Assembly (NCBI RefSeq): GCF_002575655.3
Contig: NC_053037.3
Span: 254,357,135 to 254,421,134, forward strand
Source: Aegilops tauschii subsp. strangulata
Taxonomy: Eukaryota > Streptophyta > Magnoliopsida > Poales > Poaceae
Direction of reading: 5' to 3'
Length of the DNA stretch: 64,000 nt
In this document: positions 31,950 to 43,600 of the stretch, one piece after another
How positions within the stretch are numbered: position 1 is the stretch's first letter
Layout of the letters: every line of letters begins with the position of its first letter
Notes under the pieces: generated by a model
Databases searched by the model: none
Seen by the model: only the letters and a program-made list of their open reading frames with translations
What the model was told of the DNA's origin: nothing
Made by a program: the position numbers and the translations under genes

Positions 31950-32561
31950 GGAGGTCGAGGAGTATATATAGTCTAGGGCCACGAAGGGGTAAGTGGGAGA
32001 GAGTTACAAGGCCCAAGGCCCAAGGCTGCGCACAGGCATGCATCGGACGTCCGGTGGATGTCGGACGTCCGGAGGCTCATGAAGGACCGGCCGTCCGGAA
32101 GTCTTCGGACTTCCGCTAATTACGTTCTGTGAAGGTGGCAACGGACGTCCGGTCGGCGTCGGTCGTCCGGGCGTTGAAGGGTGTCGAACGTCCAGCGAGT
32201 AGCTGTCGTCCGGTCGCTGTAGAGTTGGGAGCTGGGCCTTCTGGCTGGTGCGGCTTCCAGGCATCGGACGTCCGGTCCAGACTGGTCGTCCGGTGCTGTA
32301 GATTTCTGGTAGCTTCTCTGTTTGGTCCTTGTACTTGGTGTCCTCGCGTCTTGTCCATGGTCTTCCTCTTTGTTCCTGGTCATGCATAGTACATATATTT
32401 GAGGTAGTAGCCATGTCTCACATGTGTAAAGCGATGGTCCGGAGAGGAGCGAGTTCACCTTGTGTCCAATGCTGTATGTTCGAGGTCTCGTCATATGTCC
32501 TCTTAGGGCTTGGAGAGTAGTCGGAGTGTACATGGGGATGAACGTGGGATGCTCCGCATCA
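31950..32561 (-). repeat. Family E 3' LTR, part 3 of 3 (U3 with palindromic repeats)
   Basis: Contains the LTR start TGATGCGGAGCATCCC (minus strand, 32561), a TATA-like TATATATA near 31962-31972, and several copies of CGGACGTCCGG between 32042 and 32290. A degenerate CR-like stretch (MTRPRTYSIGHKVNSLL) is encoded near the LTR start. Confidence 0.75.
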
Positions 32562-33662
32562 TCTCCCCTCCCTTGGGAAAGATCCAAACTCGGATCGTAA
32601 TCTCATGACCATGGAAACGGTTGTCGTGGACGGACTTGTAGTTGGACGGAGTGGAAGACGTTGTGCAATCCATGTACTCCAAGGTGTTGCCGGAGTGGTA
32701 TACATGCAAGAAAAGCAAGCACAAATGACACTCAGAAATACAATGGTTAGCGCACACAAAGTGTCCATCAAGGAAGTATGAGTCCGTGAGGCAAGATAGT
32801 TTGTGAGAAAGCACATGAAGCTTAGCAAGATGATATGGAATGAGATGTAAAGCATTCATGGGAGCAAAAGCATTCATTGTGCACACAAATGTATTATGAA
32901 TGTGATCAATGCAACCATTGTGCAAAATGATGTCATAATGGGATGGTGTATCAAAAGCATGAACATGGTAATTGGTGCTCAATGTGACTATGTGATCATG
33001 CAATTGTTGGTGGGCAATATGATCATGATGTAAGAATATGCCATCAAGGAATATCACAACAAATTTGCTAAGGAAATGCACAAGCTGGTATATCATGGGT
33101 GACATGGAAATATATGCAACAAGACAAGCATAATGTGAGTCAATCCATGCATGGGGTGCAAACTTGTGGCGAGTATGAGATGTCCATCGAGCATGGCATG
33201 TGTGAGCACCATCAACAAATATGGAGGTGTTGCTGCAATGTGTCAAAGAAATGTTGATGTCCCAAGGCTCGATATCGTGGCATGAGTGGAGGTTCGAAGG
33301 TGCATCCAATAAGTCCGAGCGCTTCTCAATGTAAAGGTCCATAGAGCCAATCTCCAATGTCGCTCCTCCGTTCGTGAGATGTATCATGTATGCAACAAGA
33401 AGGAAAGAACAATGAAAGAATGACCCATCCTATATGCATATTTGAGGATGGCTCAAATGGAAGGAATACACCTTTAGGAGTTTCTCAAGGATGTTGGAGT
33501 TGCGCATCACGTGTTCCTTCACATGACTAAGTTGTCTGGTGATGGTACCGCCTTGTGAATCCTTCAAAATGAAAGAACATGACAAACACTCGGAAAAACT
33601 AATGAGGTTAGCGGAAATGCAAAACCTAGCATTCGTGTGGCGAAATACCCAACAAGTGTATG
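32562..33662 (-). other. Family E internal region, 3' part
   Basis: Begins (reading plus) with the reversed polypurine tract TCTCCCCTCCCTTGGG. A minus-strand frame at 32503-33387 (295 codons) is open and crosses into the LTR. It is rich in His, Cys, Tyr and Leu (FLDGIFLHHDHIAHQQLHDH) and has no recognised domain. Similar sequence occurs at 24405-24834. It ends at the target copy GTATG (33658-33662) of the family A insertion. Confidence 0.55.
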
Positions 33663-34579
33663 TGATGAGGACATCAATACCATTGTTACACCCACAAGCC
33701 CTGCTGCTATACATACTGGACCAATTACTAGAGCTCGCGCACGCCAATTAAATTACCAGGTACTTTCGTTTCTTGGTAATGATTCTAATGTTCATGAGAA
33801 TATGATGCTGCCTAAATTGGATACATTTGTTTTGCTTACAAATGAAGGGCCTAGCTTGGAGACGGATGAACATTGGAGCAAGAACAAGCATGGAGATGAT
33901 GGCATGCGCATGGGGAACAAGAACGGAGTTACAAGTGATGATTTCAGGACGTTGAAGCCACCATAATGCGTGCATGAAGCCTTGGACGAAATATACAAGA
34001 TGCTACTTCATAACTTTCGTCCAGAGGCTATTCTAGGTGCTGCGTCACCTTATTATTGGGCCAGGCCCATCTAATTTCGAAATACATAAGTATAGGCTGT
34101 TTTTAGAGTCCGTATGTGTGGGGAAACAAGAGATAGGGTTGGTTTCGGACCCCTTCCTCAAGGGCCACGAAATTCCCCCCTCTTCCTCCATATATACAGC
34201 CCTTAGGACGTCGTTTAGACTTTGGGTTTTGTTTAGATTAAAAGTTCGCCATAGCTGCAACTTCGCGTACTTCGTTTGTGTTCAGCGACCAGACAAAGGC
34301 GTCACAGAACTCCACCTTGATCAATAAAGCTTTCATCTTATATTCGCGATATCCAGATTGCAATCTCAGTTTCTTGCTTGTTCTTCGTTTGCTCGCAGGA
34401 AACAGACCCTCGTGGTCAGGTTGATCGTGCTCCGGCGTGGTCGATAACCTCTCGGAGTTGGTTTAGCGATTGCTAAGGCGCGACGTCCTCGCACGTTCGT
34501 AGTCGGATCGTCAAAGTCGACTTCCAGCAAAGCGATATTCATCATCTCATCGAAAGACGGGACACCTTTGCCTCTATCA
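33663..34579 (+). repeat. Family A 5' LTR L5
   Basis: 917 bp, TG...CA. TATA box at 34191-34196, AATAAA at 34323-34328. Followed by the primer site at 34582-34591. Confidence 0.92.
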
Positions 34580-35811
34580 AGTGGTATCAGATTTCTAGGT
34601 TGCTCGGTGAGATTTTACAGTTTTTCGTAGTTTAGATCAAGTCTGTTCTTCATACCTACAGTCCACGAAAAAGTCACAAAAAAAATTAGGGTTAGTTCAT
34701 CATATCCGAACCAATCTGAGCCTTTGCATAATCTTTTTAGGGTTTTTGCTTTGTTGAATTTGCGGTTGCATCGTCGTGTCAAGTTGCTGGTCTTAGAGTC
34801 TAGTCTTTTAGAGTTTCGAGTTCTGGTCATAAGTTGTCACGCCGCCGCCGCACCATCATCATCGCCTTGCCATCTACCACCATTGCTTCTCCGCCACCGC
34901 TCTGAATCCGTATCTATATACCACCACCAATCCGTATCCATATACCACTACCGCTACCATATACCACCACCGCTGCCATATCCTACCGCCATATATCCAC
35001 CACCAATCCGAGTTCTTTTCATATTCGGTTGGTTTTAGAGATCCATATATTTTCCGTTTCGTGTTTCCTTGCCTGAGTAGGTCTCGAAAAAAAAGAGTCT
35101 GGAGACCCCCGGGCAGTTTTTAGGCCAAAATTTCGGCAACCAAAAATATTTTTTCCCTATCCTATTTTTAGGCCCCGGGTAGTGTTTTGAGACACTCGCC
35201 ATCATAGTGATTTTTTGTCGCACTTTTTCGTCGTCGTTGCCCTCATTTCTGAAAAAAATTAGTCAAAAAATTTTGTGCCCATCCTGTCAGTTTGACCTGG
35301 GAAGAGTTTTGAGACACTCGCCATTATAGTGATTTTTCGCAAAAAAAAAGAAAAAAAGAGGAGCGCAAAAAAAAAGAGAGCGCAAAAAAAAAGCGAAAAT
35401 AAATAAATTCCAGAGTGTGCTTTTCCCTTGTTTACGTGCAGCGCCGTGATTTTGTTAGTGTTCTAGGCTCGCGTCTCTAGCACGGTCTAGCCTAGGACCA
35501 GCACAGTACCGTCGTTGAGCGTTTATTCAACTTTGCATCTCTGAATTGATTATTGCTTACCATTTTGCTACCATATTATAAGCCTTCCCAGCTCCACATA
35601 AGTCTACATCGTGCGTTTGACTCTCCCTGGTAATCGCTATATCCAAGCTTTGAGAGTTTTTGACTACAACGGTTGCCGATCACCACCTGCTGCTGGGTAA
35701 GAACTGGTAAGAATTTGAGATTCGCTTGAAGGTTTTGTGACACACCACCATCACCACCACTTCTAGTAGTCTGCAGGATCATATTCTTTTGTGTTTCTAT
35801 TGCTGCTAACC
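34580..35811 (+). other. Leader of the intact family A element
   Basis: Primer site TGGTATCAGA at 34582-34591, two units of the 24-bp minisatellite (34905-35005), A-rich runs, then the common tail to the gag ATG. It has the right arm of the inverted repeat seen at 2482-2528 but not the left arm. Confidence 0.75.
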
Positions 35812-38602
35812 ATGGCAGGTTCACAAGCCGATGAGACTGATTGGGAGAACATGACGAACAAGGAGTTGCATGATAAATTGCAGCAAATGATGAGTGGCCA
35901 GGTGGGAGATGTGCTAAACAGATTTGAAGAGGCTATGGAGAAGATAGATGCCGTGGAGAAGTCGTTCGAGACAAAGCTGGATAACAAGTTTACTGAATTA
36001 CTCAAGCGTCTTCCCCAACCACCACCGGCTGCACATGTCGCACCTCTACAACAACAACAACCACATCTCCAACGCCGCCTTCCAAATCAAGTGGGACGGG
36101 CACAGCGCGTTCCAATTGAGACTGGTCAAAATTCGGGTGCTGCTGCACCTACTGTTGATGCTTCTTTGGCTCCTGCTCCTGCGGCGGCTGAGGAGGATGA
36201 CGATTATGCGGGCAATTATGAGGATGAGGTTGATCAAAATCAGAACTACGTGCAGCCACCAGCACCACCACCAGCAGGTCGACCTCAGGTATATATTCGC
36301 AACGGTAGGCCGGCACCACCACCTCAGGTACGAGATCATGACCATCTCCCTAAACTAAAATTGAATATTCCACCATTTGAGGGTAGATATGTTCCTGATA
36401 TATATCTTACTTGGGAGTTAGAAACTGAACAACGATTTACATGTTTACAATATCCTGAGGACAGACGTGTTCCTGCTGCTGTTTGTGCTTTCACTAGCTT
36501 TGCATGTGTTTGGTGGTCTGAACATTGTAGATTATATCCTGTTCCAGCTACTTGGGCTGCTTTGAAAACTGCTATGCGTACTCGTTGGGTTCCACCATAT
36601 TATCAACGTGAATTACTTCAAAAATTGCAGCGTTTAAGACAAGGGAAAATTTCTGTAGAAGAATATTATCAGGAATTACAAACTGGCATGATTAGATGTG
36701 GTATTGTTGAGGAGAATGAAGCTATGCTTGCACGTTTTATGGGTGGATTAAATAAAGAGATTCAGACCATTCTAGAGTATAAGGATTATAATAATATCAC
36801 TCGTTTATTCCATCTTGCTTGTAAAGCTGAACGTGAAGTGCAGGATCGACAGCCATTGGCGCGAACTAACTTTTCTGCAGGTCGACCTTCATCATGGACA
36901 CCGCGTGCATCTTCTACTTCCACTTCACCATCACCTCCATCAGGTGCCACCTCCAGCCGTGATACAAGAAAGCAGGCACAACCACCACTCTCTGCCAAGA
37001 GCACACCTGCCGGTCCTGCGCAGAGCTCTTCTTCTTCCATGGCATCGACAGGGCACACAAGTGATATTATTTGTCGTCGTTGTAAGGGAAGAGGACATTT
37101 TGCGAGAGAATGCAAATCTCAGCGTGTAATGATTGCTACTGAGGATGGTGGGTATGAGTCCGCTAGTGACTATGATGAGGAGACTTTGGCTCTTATTACC
37201 CGTGAAGAACATGGTGGAGATGATTCTGAAAATGAGACGCAATATATGGCTCCTGAAGACGCTGACAGGTATGAATGTTTAGTTGCTCAACGTGTTTTGA
37301 GTGTGCAGGTCACACAAGCAGAGCAAAATGAGAGGCATAATTTGTTCCATACAAAGGGAGTTGTGAAGGAACGTTCTGTTCGCGTCATCATAGATGGAGG
37401 GAGCTGTAACAACTTGGCTAGCATGGAGATGGTGGAGAAGCTATCTCTCACCACAAGACCACATCCACATCCTTACTACATCCAATGGTTCAACAACAGC
37501 GGCAAGGTTAAGGTAACACGTACTGTTCGTGTGCATTTTAGTATCTCTACATATGCTGATTATGTTGATTGTGATGTGGTACCCATGCAAGCATGTTCCT
37601 TATTACTAGGTAGACCATGGCAATTTGATAAAAATTCTGTACACCATGGTAGAAACAATCAGTATACCCTTGTTCATAAGGATAAAAATATTACTTTGCT
37701 TCCTATGACTCCTGATTCCATTTTGAAAGATGACATTAATAGAGCTAATAAAGCAAAACAGGAGAAAAATAAGAGTGAAAATCAGATTGTGGCAAATGAA
37801 TTTGAGCAACAAATGAAACCTAATAATAAACCATCTAGTGTTGTTTCTGAAATTAAATTGAAAAGTGCATGTTTACTAGCCACAAAATCTGATATTGATG
37901 AGCTAGATTTCAGCAAATCTGTTTGCTATGCTTTTGTGTGCAAAGAGGCATTATTTTCATTCGAGGACGTGCGTTCCTCTTTGCCCCCTGCTGTCACTAA
38001 CATTTTGCAGGAGTTCGCTGACGTCTTTCCACAAGACGTGCCACCGGGATTACCACCTATTCGAGGGATTGAGCATCAAATTGACTTAATTCCCGGTGCA
38101 TCGCTACCCAACCGTGCACCATACCGTACCAATCCAGAGGAGACGAAGGAGATTATGCGTCAAGTACAGGAGCTGCTCGACAAAGGTTATATACACGAAT
38201 CTCTTAGTCCTTGTGCTGTTCCTATTATACTAGTGCCTAAAAAGGATGGTACGTCGCGTATGTGTGTTGATTGTAGAGGCATTAATAATATTACTATTCG
38301 TTATCGTCATCCTATTCCTAGGCTAGATGATATGCTTGATGAATTGAGTGGCTCTACAATATTCTCCAAAGTTGATTTGCGTAGTGGATACCATCAAATT
38401 CGTATGAAATTGGGAGATGAATGGAAAACTGCATTTAAAACTAAGTTTGGTTTATATGAGTGGTTAGTCATGCCTTTTGGGTTAACTAATGCACCTAGTA
38501 CTTTCATGAGACTAATGAACGAAGTTTTACGTGCTTTCATTGGACGATTTGTGGTAGTCTATTTTGATGATATACTGATTTATAGCAAATCTTTGGAAGA
38601 CA
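35812..38602 (+). CDS. Gag-protease-reverse transcriptase, N-terminal part of polyprotein
   Basis: Starts at the ATG at 35812 ([11 protein letters not shown]), after the leader and in the CCATGG context shared by other copies. Order: Gag matrix/capsid region ([29 protein letters not shown]), S/T/P-rich linker, zinc knuckle [14 protein letters not shown], protease with IIDGGSCNN, then reverse transcriptase ([42 protein letters not shown]). The frame is intact for about 930 codons and is then lost by deletion of one A at about 38600 (GGAAGACATTTGG where intact copies have GGAAGAACATTTGG). Past the deletion the frame runs out of register to 38838. In the working family the protein would be cleaved by its own protease. 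Confidence 0.9.
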
Positions 38603-38603
38603 T

Positions 38604-40934
38604 TTGGAACATTTACGTGCTGTTTTTATTGCTCTACGTGATGCACGTTTGTTTGGTAACCTTGGGAAGTGCACCTTTTGCACCGACCGAGTATCTTTTC
38701 TTGGCTATGTTGTTACTCCACAGGGAATTGAAGTTGATAAAGCCAAGATTGAAGCTATTGAGAGTTGGCCGCAGCCCAAAACAGTCACACAAGTGCGGAG
38801 TTTTCTTGGACTCGCTGGTTTCTATAGGCGTTTTGTGAGAGATTTTAGCACCATTGCTGCACCTCTCAACGAGCTTACAAAGAAGGATGTGCCTTTTGTT
38901 TGGGGTACTGCACAGGAAGAAGCCTTCACGGTATTGAAAGATAAGCTGACACATGCTCCTTTACTCCAACTTCCTGATTTTAATAAGACTTTTGAGCTTG
39001 AATGTGATGCTAGTGGAATTGGATTAGGAGGTGTGTTATTACAAGATGGCAAACTTGTTGCATACTTTTCTGAAAAATTGAGTGGGCCTAGTCTGAATTA
39101 TTCTACTTATGATAAAGAACTATATGCTCTTGTTCGGACTTTAGAAACATGGCAACATTATTTATGGCCCAAAGAATTTGTTATACATTCTGATCATGAA
39201 TCTTTGAAACATATTAAAAGTCAAGCTAAACTGAATCGTAGACATGCTAAATGGGTTGAATTCATTGAAACTTTCCCTTATGTCATTAAACACAAGAAGG
39301 GTAAAGAAAATGTTATTGCTGATGCATTGTCTCGTCGCTATACTATGCTTTCACAACTTGACTTCAAAATATTTGGTTTGGAGACCATCAAAGATCAATA
39401 TGTGCATGATGCTGATTTTAAAGATGTATTGCAGAATTGTAAAGAAGGAAGAACCTGGAACAAGTTTGTCGTTAATGATGGATTTGTGTTCCGTGCTAAC
39501 AAGCTATGCATTCCAGCTAGCTCTCTTCGTCTTTTGTTGTTGCAGGAGGCGCATGGAGGAGGATTAATGGGACACTTTGGCGTGAAGAAGACGGAGGACG
39601 TACTTGCTACACATTTCTTTTGGCCAAAGATGAGACGGGATGTTGAGCGTTTTGTTGCTCGCTGCACTACATGTCAAAAAGCTAAGTCACGACTCAATCC
39701 TCATGGTTTATATATGCCTTTGCCTGTACCTAGTGTTCCTTGGGAGGATATATCTATGGACTTTGTTTTAGGTTTACCTCGAACAAAGAAGGGGAGGGAT
39801 AGCATATTTGTTGTCGTGGATAGATTCTCGAAAATGGCACACTTTATACCATGTCATAAAAGCGATGATGCTGTTAATGTTGCTGATTTGTTCTTTCGTG
39901 AAATTATTCGCTTGCATGGTGTGCCAAATAGTATTGTTTCGGATCGTGATACTAAATTTCTTAGCCACTTTTGGAGATGTTTATGGGCTAAGTTGGGGAC
40001 TAAACTGCTTTTTAGTACTACTTGTCACCCCCAAACTGATGGACAAACTGAAGTAGTCAATAGAACATTGTCTACTATGCTTAGGGCTGTTTTGAAGAAT
40101 AATAAGAAAATGTGGGAAGAATGCTTGCCTCATATTGAGTTTGCTTATAATCGTTCATTGCATTCTACTACTAAGATGTGCCCTTTTGAAATTGTGTATG
40201 GTTTCCTACCTCGTGCACCTATTGATTTGTTGCCTCTTCCATCTTCGGAGAAGGTTAATTTTGATGCTAAACAACGTGTTGAATTGATCTTAAAAATGCA
40301 TGAGTTAACTAAGGAAAACATTGAGCGTATGAATGCTAAATATAAACTTGCTGGAGATAAGGGTAGAAAACATGTTGTGTTTGCACCTGGAGATCTTGTT
40401 TGGTTACATTTGTGTAAGGATAGATTTCCTGATTTGCGCAAATCAAAGCTAATGCCACGTGCTGATGGTCCTTTTAAGGTGTTAGAGAAAATAAATGATA
40501 ATGCATATAAACTTGAGCTGCCTGCAGATTTTGGGGTTAGTCCCACTTTTAACATTGCAGATTTGAAGCCTTATTTGGGTGAGGAAGATGAGCTTCCGTC
40601 GAGGACGACTTCATTTCAAGAAGGGGAGGATGATGAGGACATCAATACCATTGTTATACCCACAGGCCCTGCTGCTATACATACTGGACCAATTACTAGA
40701 GCTCGTGCACGCCAATTAAATTACCAGGTACTTTCGTTTCTTGGTAATGATTCTAATGTTCATGAGAATATGATGCTGCCTAAATTGGATACATTTGTTT
40801 TGCTTACAAATGAAGGGCCTAGCTTGGAGAAGGATGAACATTGGAGCAAGAACAAGCATGGAGATGATGGCATGCGCATGGGGAACAAGAACGGAGTTAC
40901 AAGTGATGATTTCAGGACGTTGAAGCCACCATAA
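38604..40934 (+). CDS. RT thumb, RNase H, integrase and CR tail (after frameshift)
   Basis: Continues the polyprotein in the new frame ([17 protein letters not shown]). RNase H shows [20 protein letters not shown] and HSDHESL. Integrase has the zinc-binding H..H..C..C region (CTTCQKAKS), first Asp in [11 protein letters not shown], second in VSDRDTKF, Glu in HIEFAYNRS. The C-terminal domain ([13 protein letters not shown], here Cys for Arg) leads through FQEGEDDED into the 3' LTR and the motif [15 protein letters not shown], ending LKPP-stop. The frame is open for 776 codons with no further defect. The LTR-encoded tail marks the CRM clade and is linked to centromere targeting in the literature on plant centromeric elements. 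Confidence 0.9.
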   Translation: MEHLRAVFIALRDARLFGNLGKCTFCTDRVSFLGYVVTPQGIEVDKAKIEAIESWPQPKTVTQVRSFLGLAGFYRRFVRDFSTIAAPLNELTKKDVPFVWGTAQEEAFTVLKDKLTHAPLLQLPDFNKTFELECDASGIGLGGVLLQDGKLVAYFSEKLSGPSLNYSTYDKELYALVRTLETWQHYLWPKEFVIHSDHESLKHIKSQAKLNRRHAKWVEFIETFPYVIKHKKGKENVIADALSRRYTMLSQLDFKIFGLETIKDQYVHDADFKDVLQNCKEGRTWNKFVVNDGFVFRANKLCIPASSLRLLLLQEAHGGGLMGHFGVKKTEDVLATHFFWPKMRRDVERFVARCTTCQKAKSRLNPHGLYMPLPVPSVPWEDISMDFVLGLPRTKKGRDSIFVVVDRFSKMAHFIPCHKSDDAVNVADLFFREIIRLHGVPNSIVSDRDTKFLSHFWRCLWAKLGTKLLFSTTCHPQTDGQTEVVNRTLSTMLRAVLKNNKKMWEECLPHIEFAYNRSLHSTTKMCPFEIVYGFLPRAPIDLLPLPSSEKVNFDAKQRVELILKMHELTKENIERMNAKYKLAGDKGRKHVVFAPGDLVWLHLCKDRFPDLRKSKLMPRADGPFKVLEKINDNAYKLELPADFGVSPTFNIADLKPYLGEEDELPSRTTSFQEGEDDEDINTIVIPTGPAAIHTGPITRARARQLNYQVLSFLGNDSNVHENMMLPKLDTFVLLTNEGPSLEKDEHWSKNKHGDDGMRMGNKNGVTSDDFRTLKPP
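40618..40630 (+). other. Polypurine tract
   Basis: AAGAAGGGGAGGA directly before the 3' LTR, the plus-strand primer site. The same tract precedes 14086 and 30965 on the plus strand, and 5480 and 59078 on the minus strand. Confidence 0.8.
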
Positions 40935-41547
40935 TGCGTGCATGAAGCCTTGGACGAAATATACAAGATGCTACTTCATAACTTTCGTCCAGAGGCTATT
41001 CTAGGTGCTGCGTCACCTTATTATTGGGCCAGGCCCATGTAATTTCGAAATACATAAGTATAGGCTGTTTTTAGAGTCCGTATGTGTGGGGAAACAAGAG
41101 ATAGGGTTGGTTTCGGACCCCTTCCTCAAGGGCCACGAAATTCCCCCCTCTTCCTCCATATATACAGCCCTTAGGGCGTCGTTTAGACTTTGGGTTTTGT
41201 TTAGATTAAAAGTTCGCCATAGCTGCAACTTCGCGTACTTCGTTTGTGTTCAGCGACCAGACAAAGGCGTCACAGAACTCCACCTTGATCAATAAAGCTT
41301 TCATCTTATATTCGCGATATCCAGATTGCAATCTCAGTTTCTTGCTTGTTCTTTGTTTGCTCGCAGGAAACAGACCCTCGTGGTCAGGTTGATCGTGCTC
41401 CGGCGTGGTCGATAACCTCTCGGAGTTGGTTTAGCGATTGCTAAGGCGCGACGTCCTCGCACGTTCGTAGTCGGATCGTCAAAGTCGACTTCCAGCAAAG
41501 CGATATTCATCATCTCATCGAAAGACGGGACACCTTTGCCTCTATCA
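40631..41547 (+). repeat. Family A 3' LTR L6
   Basis: 917 bp, TG...CA, TATA box 41159-41164, AATAAA 41291-41296, followed by target copy GTATG. Confidence 0.92.
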
Positions 41548-42148
41548 GTATGCATCATGCTCATCATAAGAAAGGAAAAGGGAGTATTTCATAGTATGGA
41601 GGCATACGATGCGAGAACAACCAAATACAATAGGCTCAATCAAAAAAGCATGCATCACAAGTAATATGTCCAAGTCTCCACGATCAATAAGCATAGCAAG
41701 TTGGCACTCAATACAAGGGGGTATGAGAGATGGCACTAATGGAGACAAGCGACAATGATCAAGATATATCATGTGAGAGGCAAGAGCATATATGTTATTA
41801 ACCCAAGAAAGCGAGTAAGCATGGAACATGGGTGATGCGACAAAGCAAGCAATCATAGTGATCAAGTCAAGCAAGCTAGTAGTGCGAAGATGCAACGTAC
41901 TAGAAGGAATCATGTCAAGCATGTCATGTGTGCAAATGGTGGTCATGAATAATGCACAAGACATATCACAAGCATGAAGGCAAGATATGAGCAAAATATC
42001 ATCAATGTATTGGCGAGAGGCCATATGTAAATAGCAATGGGACATCATGACTCTCCCAACACAACAAGCATTACTATCATGGGGCACAAAGAAATCATGG
42101 CAATAGCTACAAGGATCTCCACCAAGCATGCAAATACACATAGGAGTA
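41548..42148 (-). other. Family E internal region, middle part 1
   Basis: Minus-strand frame open through 41545-42141 (199 codons), rich in Cys, His, Met and Leu (GGDPCSYCHDFFVPHDSNACC), with no recognised domain. It continues the frame-like interior of family E across the CACTA insertion. Confidence 0.5.
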
Positions 42149-42174
42149 CACTACTAGGGAAAAACCTATACACA

Positions 42175-42745
42175 GAATCTTACCAGCAGCGCGCTTTAAA
42201 ATAAGGCGCTGCTGCTAACTAGTAGTAGCGCGTGGGCACAAAACTCGCTGCTGAAATAAATGTATCAGTAGTGCGCCCGGTCTAAGACGCGCTATTGCTA
42301 TAATTGCCACGACGCCGCCGCGAGGCTAGTTCTAGCAGCAGCGCGTTAATATGAAGAGCGCTACTGCTACGGATCATAGCACTAGCGCATTTGCACAATA
42401 ACCGCTACTGCTATGTTTGCTACAAAAATTTACCCACCTCGCTCCGTGAAGAGAGTTTGTACCACCTTAAATATGTTACTTCTCAAACTTTCACAAGCAC
42501 TTGGTCTTCATTGAACTCTATGTGTAGAATTTGTGGCCGCAATATGAATCTTCACCAGTTCCTAAACTGGTGAGGACTCATATTGACAAATCAGATTGTA
42601 CACAAAAAGATCATAGATGATCAATGTATTTTTATGTCTATTTTTACATGCTGACACATAGCAGTAGCGCGTTCTTGTGAAAGGCGCTACTGCTAGGTCG
42701 TTTAGCAGTAGCGCCTTTTGCTATAGCGCGCTACTGCTAAGCCAT
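42175..42745. repeat. CACTA subterminal repeats, left side
   Basis: Many direct and inverted copies of a GCAGTAGCGC-like motif, for example near 42185, 42205, 42330-42370 and 42660-42740, the presumed transposase-binding sites. A matching set lies at 45250-45440. Confidence 0.7.
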
Positions 42746-43089
42746 TCCATCTCCCCCACTCTCCTCTATCCGATCCACTCACACTTCACTCGATCTCCCC
42801 CTCAACCACCCACGTCGGTCCTCCCTCGTCGCCCTCCTCCGATCTGCGCCGCCGTCACCTCCTCCTCCTCGCTGGACTCGGTACCGGCCTCCTCATCCGT
42901 CCTCCCTCCAGTCGCCGCTGGTCGGCCCCTCCTCGCTCCGCCTTCCTCCTCCGTCCTCCCTCCACTCGCCGTCGGCCGACCCCTCCTCGCTCCGTCTTCC
43001 TCCTCCGTCCTACTCTCTTCTCCCTCCCCGAGTCGCCCCTCCTTCTCCCTTCTCCCTCCTCCATCCACAACCCCTCCTCCCTGCTACAT

Positions 43090-43260
43090 TTTGATTTAGT
43101 AGGCTAGTTGATAGTTGATTTAGAACATTTTGATTTAGTATGCTAGTTGATTTAGTTGATTTAGAACATTTTGATTTAGTTGATTTAGTAGGCTAGTTGA
43201 TTTAGAACATTTTGATTTAGTATGCTAGTGGATTTAGTAGGCTAGTTGATTTAGTATGCA
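43090..43260 (+). repeat. TTGATTTAG-rich tandem repeat in the CACTA
   Basis: Short irregular repeats of TTGATTTAG(TA)GGCTAG and AACATTTTGATTTAG upstream of the B3-like gene. Function unknown. Between it and the subterminal repeats lies a CT-rich stretch (42740-43085) with no supported gene. Confidence 0.6.
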
Positions 43261-43600
43261 CCATTTTATTGTTATTTTTTCTGTACATGGATAGGTAGAT
43301 GCTTTTGTTTTTTTGTAATAAGTTATTTTTGGGCAAAATGTAGGTGCCAATTTAGTTAAATTTGCCACTTGTTTTTAAATCAATTATCTTAGGCAATAGG
43401 GGCCAAATGAGATGAAATGTCTTGGTAGGTGGTACCCTTATTTGGTAGATATTTGTGAAAAGTTTTTTCGGCAATAGGTGCCACCGAAATGCTTTGTCCA
43501 TAAAATTGCTTCTCGCGGAAGAACCAAAAATATCACATGCTACTGTTTTTCTTTCCTGTGAAGTGAATCGTTAATCCTTTTCTCATATTGCTTTAGGAAA

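Larger units (their letters stand above)
33663..41547 (+). mobile_element. Nearly intact family A (Cereba/CRW-type) retrotransposon
   Basis: 7885-bp element with two 917-bp LTRs (33663-34579, 40631-41547), a perfect target duplication GTATG (33658-33662 and 41548-41552), a tRNA-iMet primer site, leader, gag-pol and polypurine tract. A hand comparison of the LTRs finds about seven substitutions, under 1%, so insertion was recent. One 1-bp deletion in reverse transcriptase is the only clear coding defect. It sits in the interior of family E, which continues at 41548. Confidence 0.93.

Noticed and set aside
32116..32587. Several overlapping frames in the E LTR repeat region
   Set aside because: Produced by the CGGACGTCCGG repeats, which are open in several frames; only the short LTR-start tail is plausibly coding.
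36786..37242. Antisense frames over gag (also at 10242-10698 and 62468-62924)
   Set aside because: Mirror frames of the real gag sequence, present wherever the same DNA is, with no independent support.
42740..43099. Open frames in the CT-rich stretch of the CACTA (Pro/Ser-rich or Arg/Gly/Glu-rich)
   Set aside because: Both strands are open because of biased composition; no domain, and flanking repeats suggest non-coding DNA.
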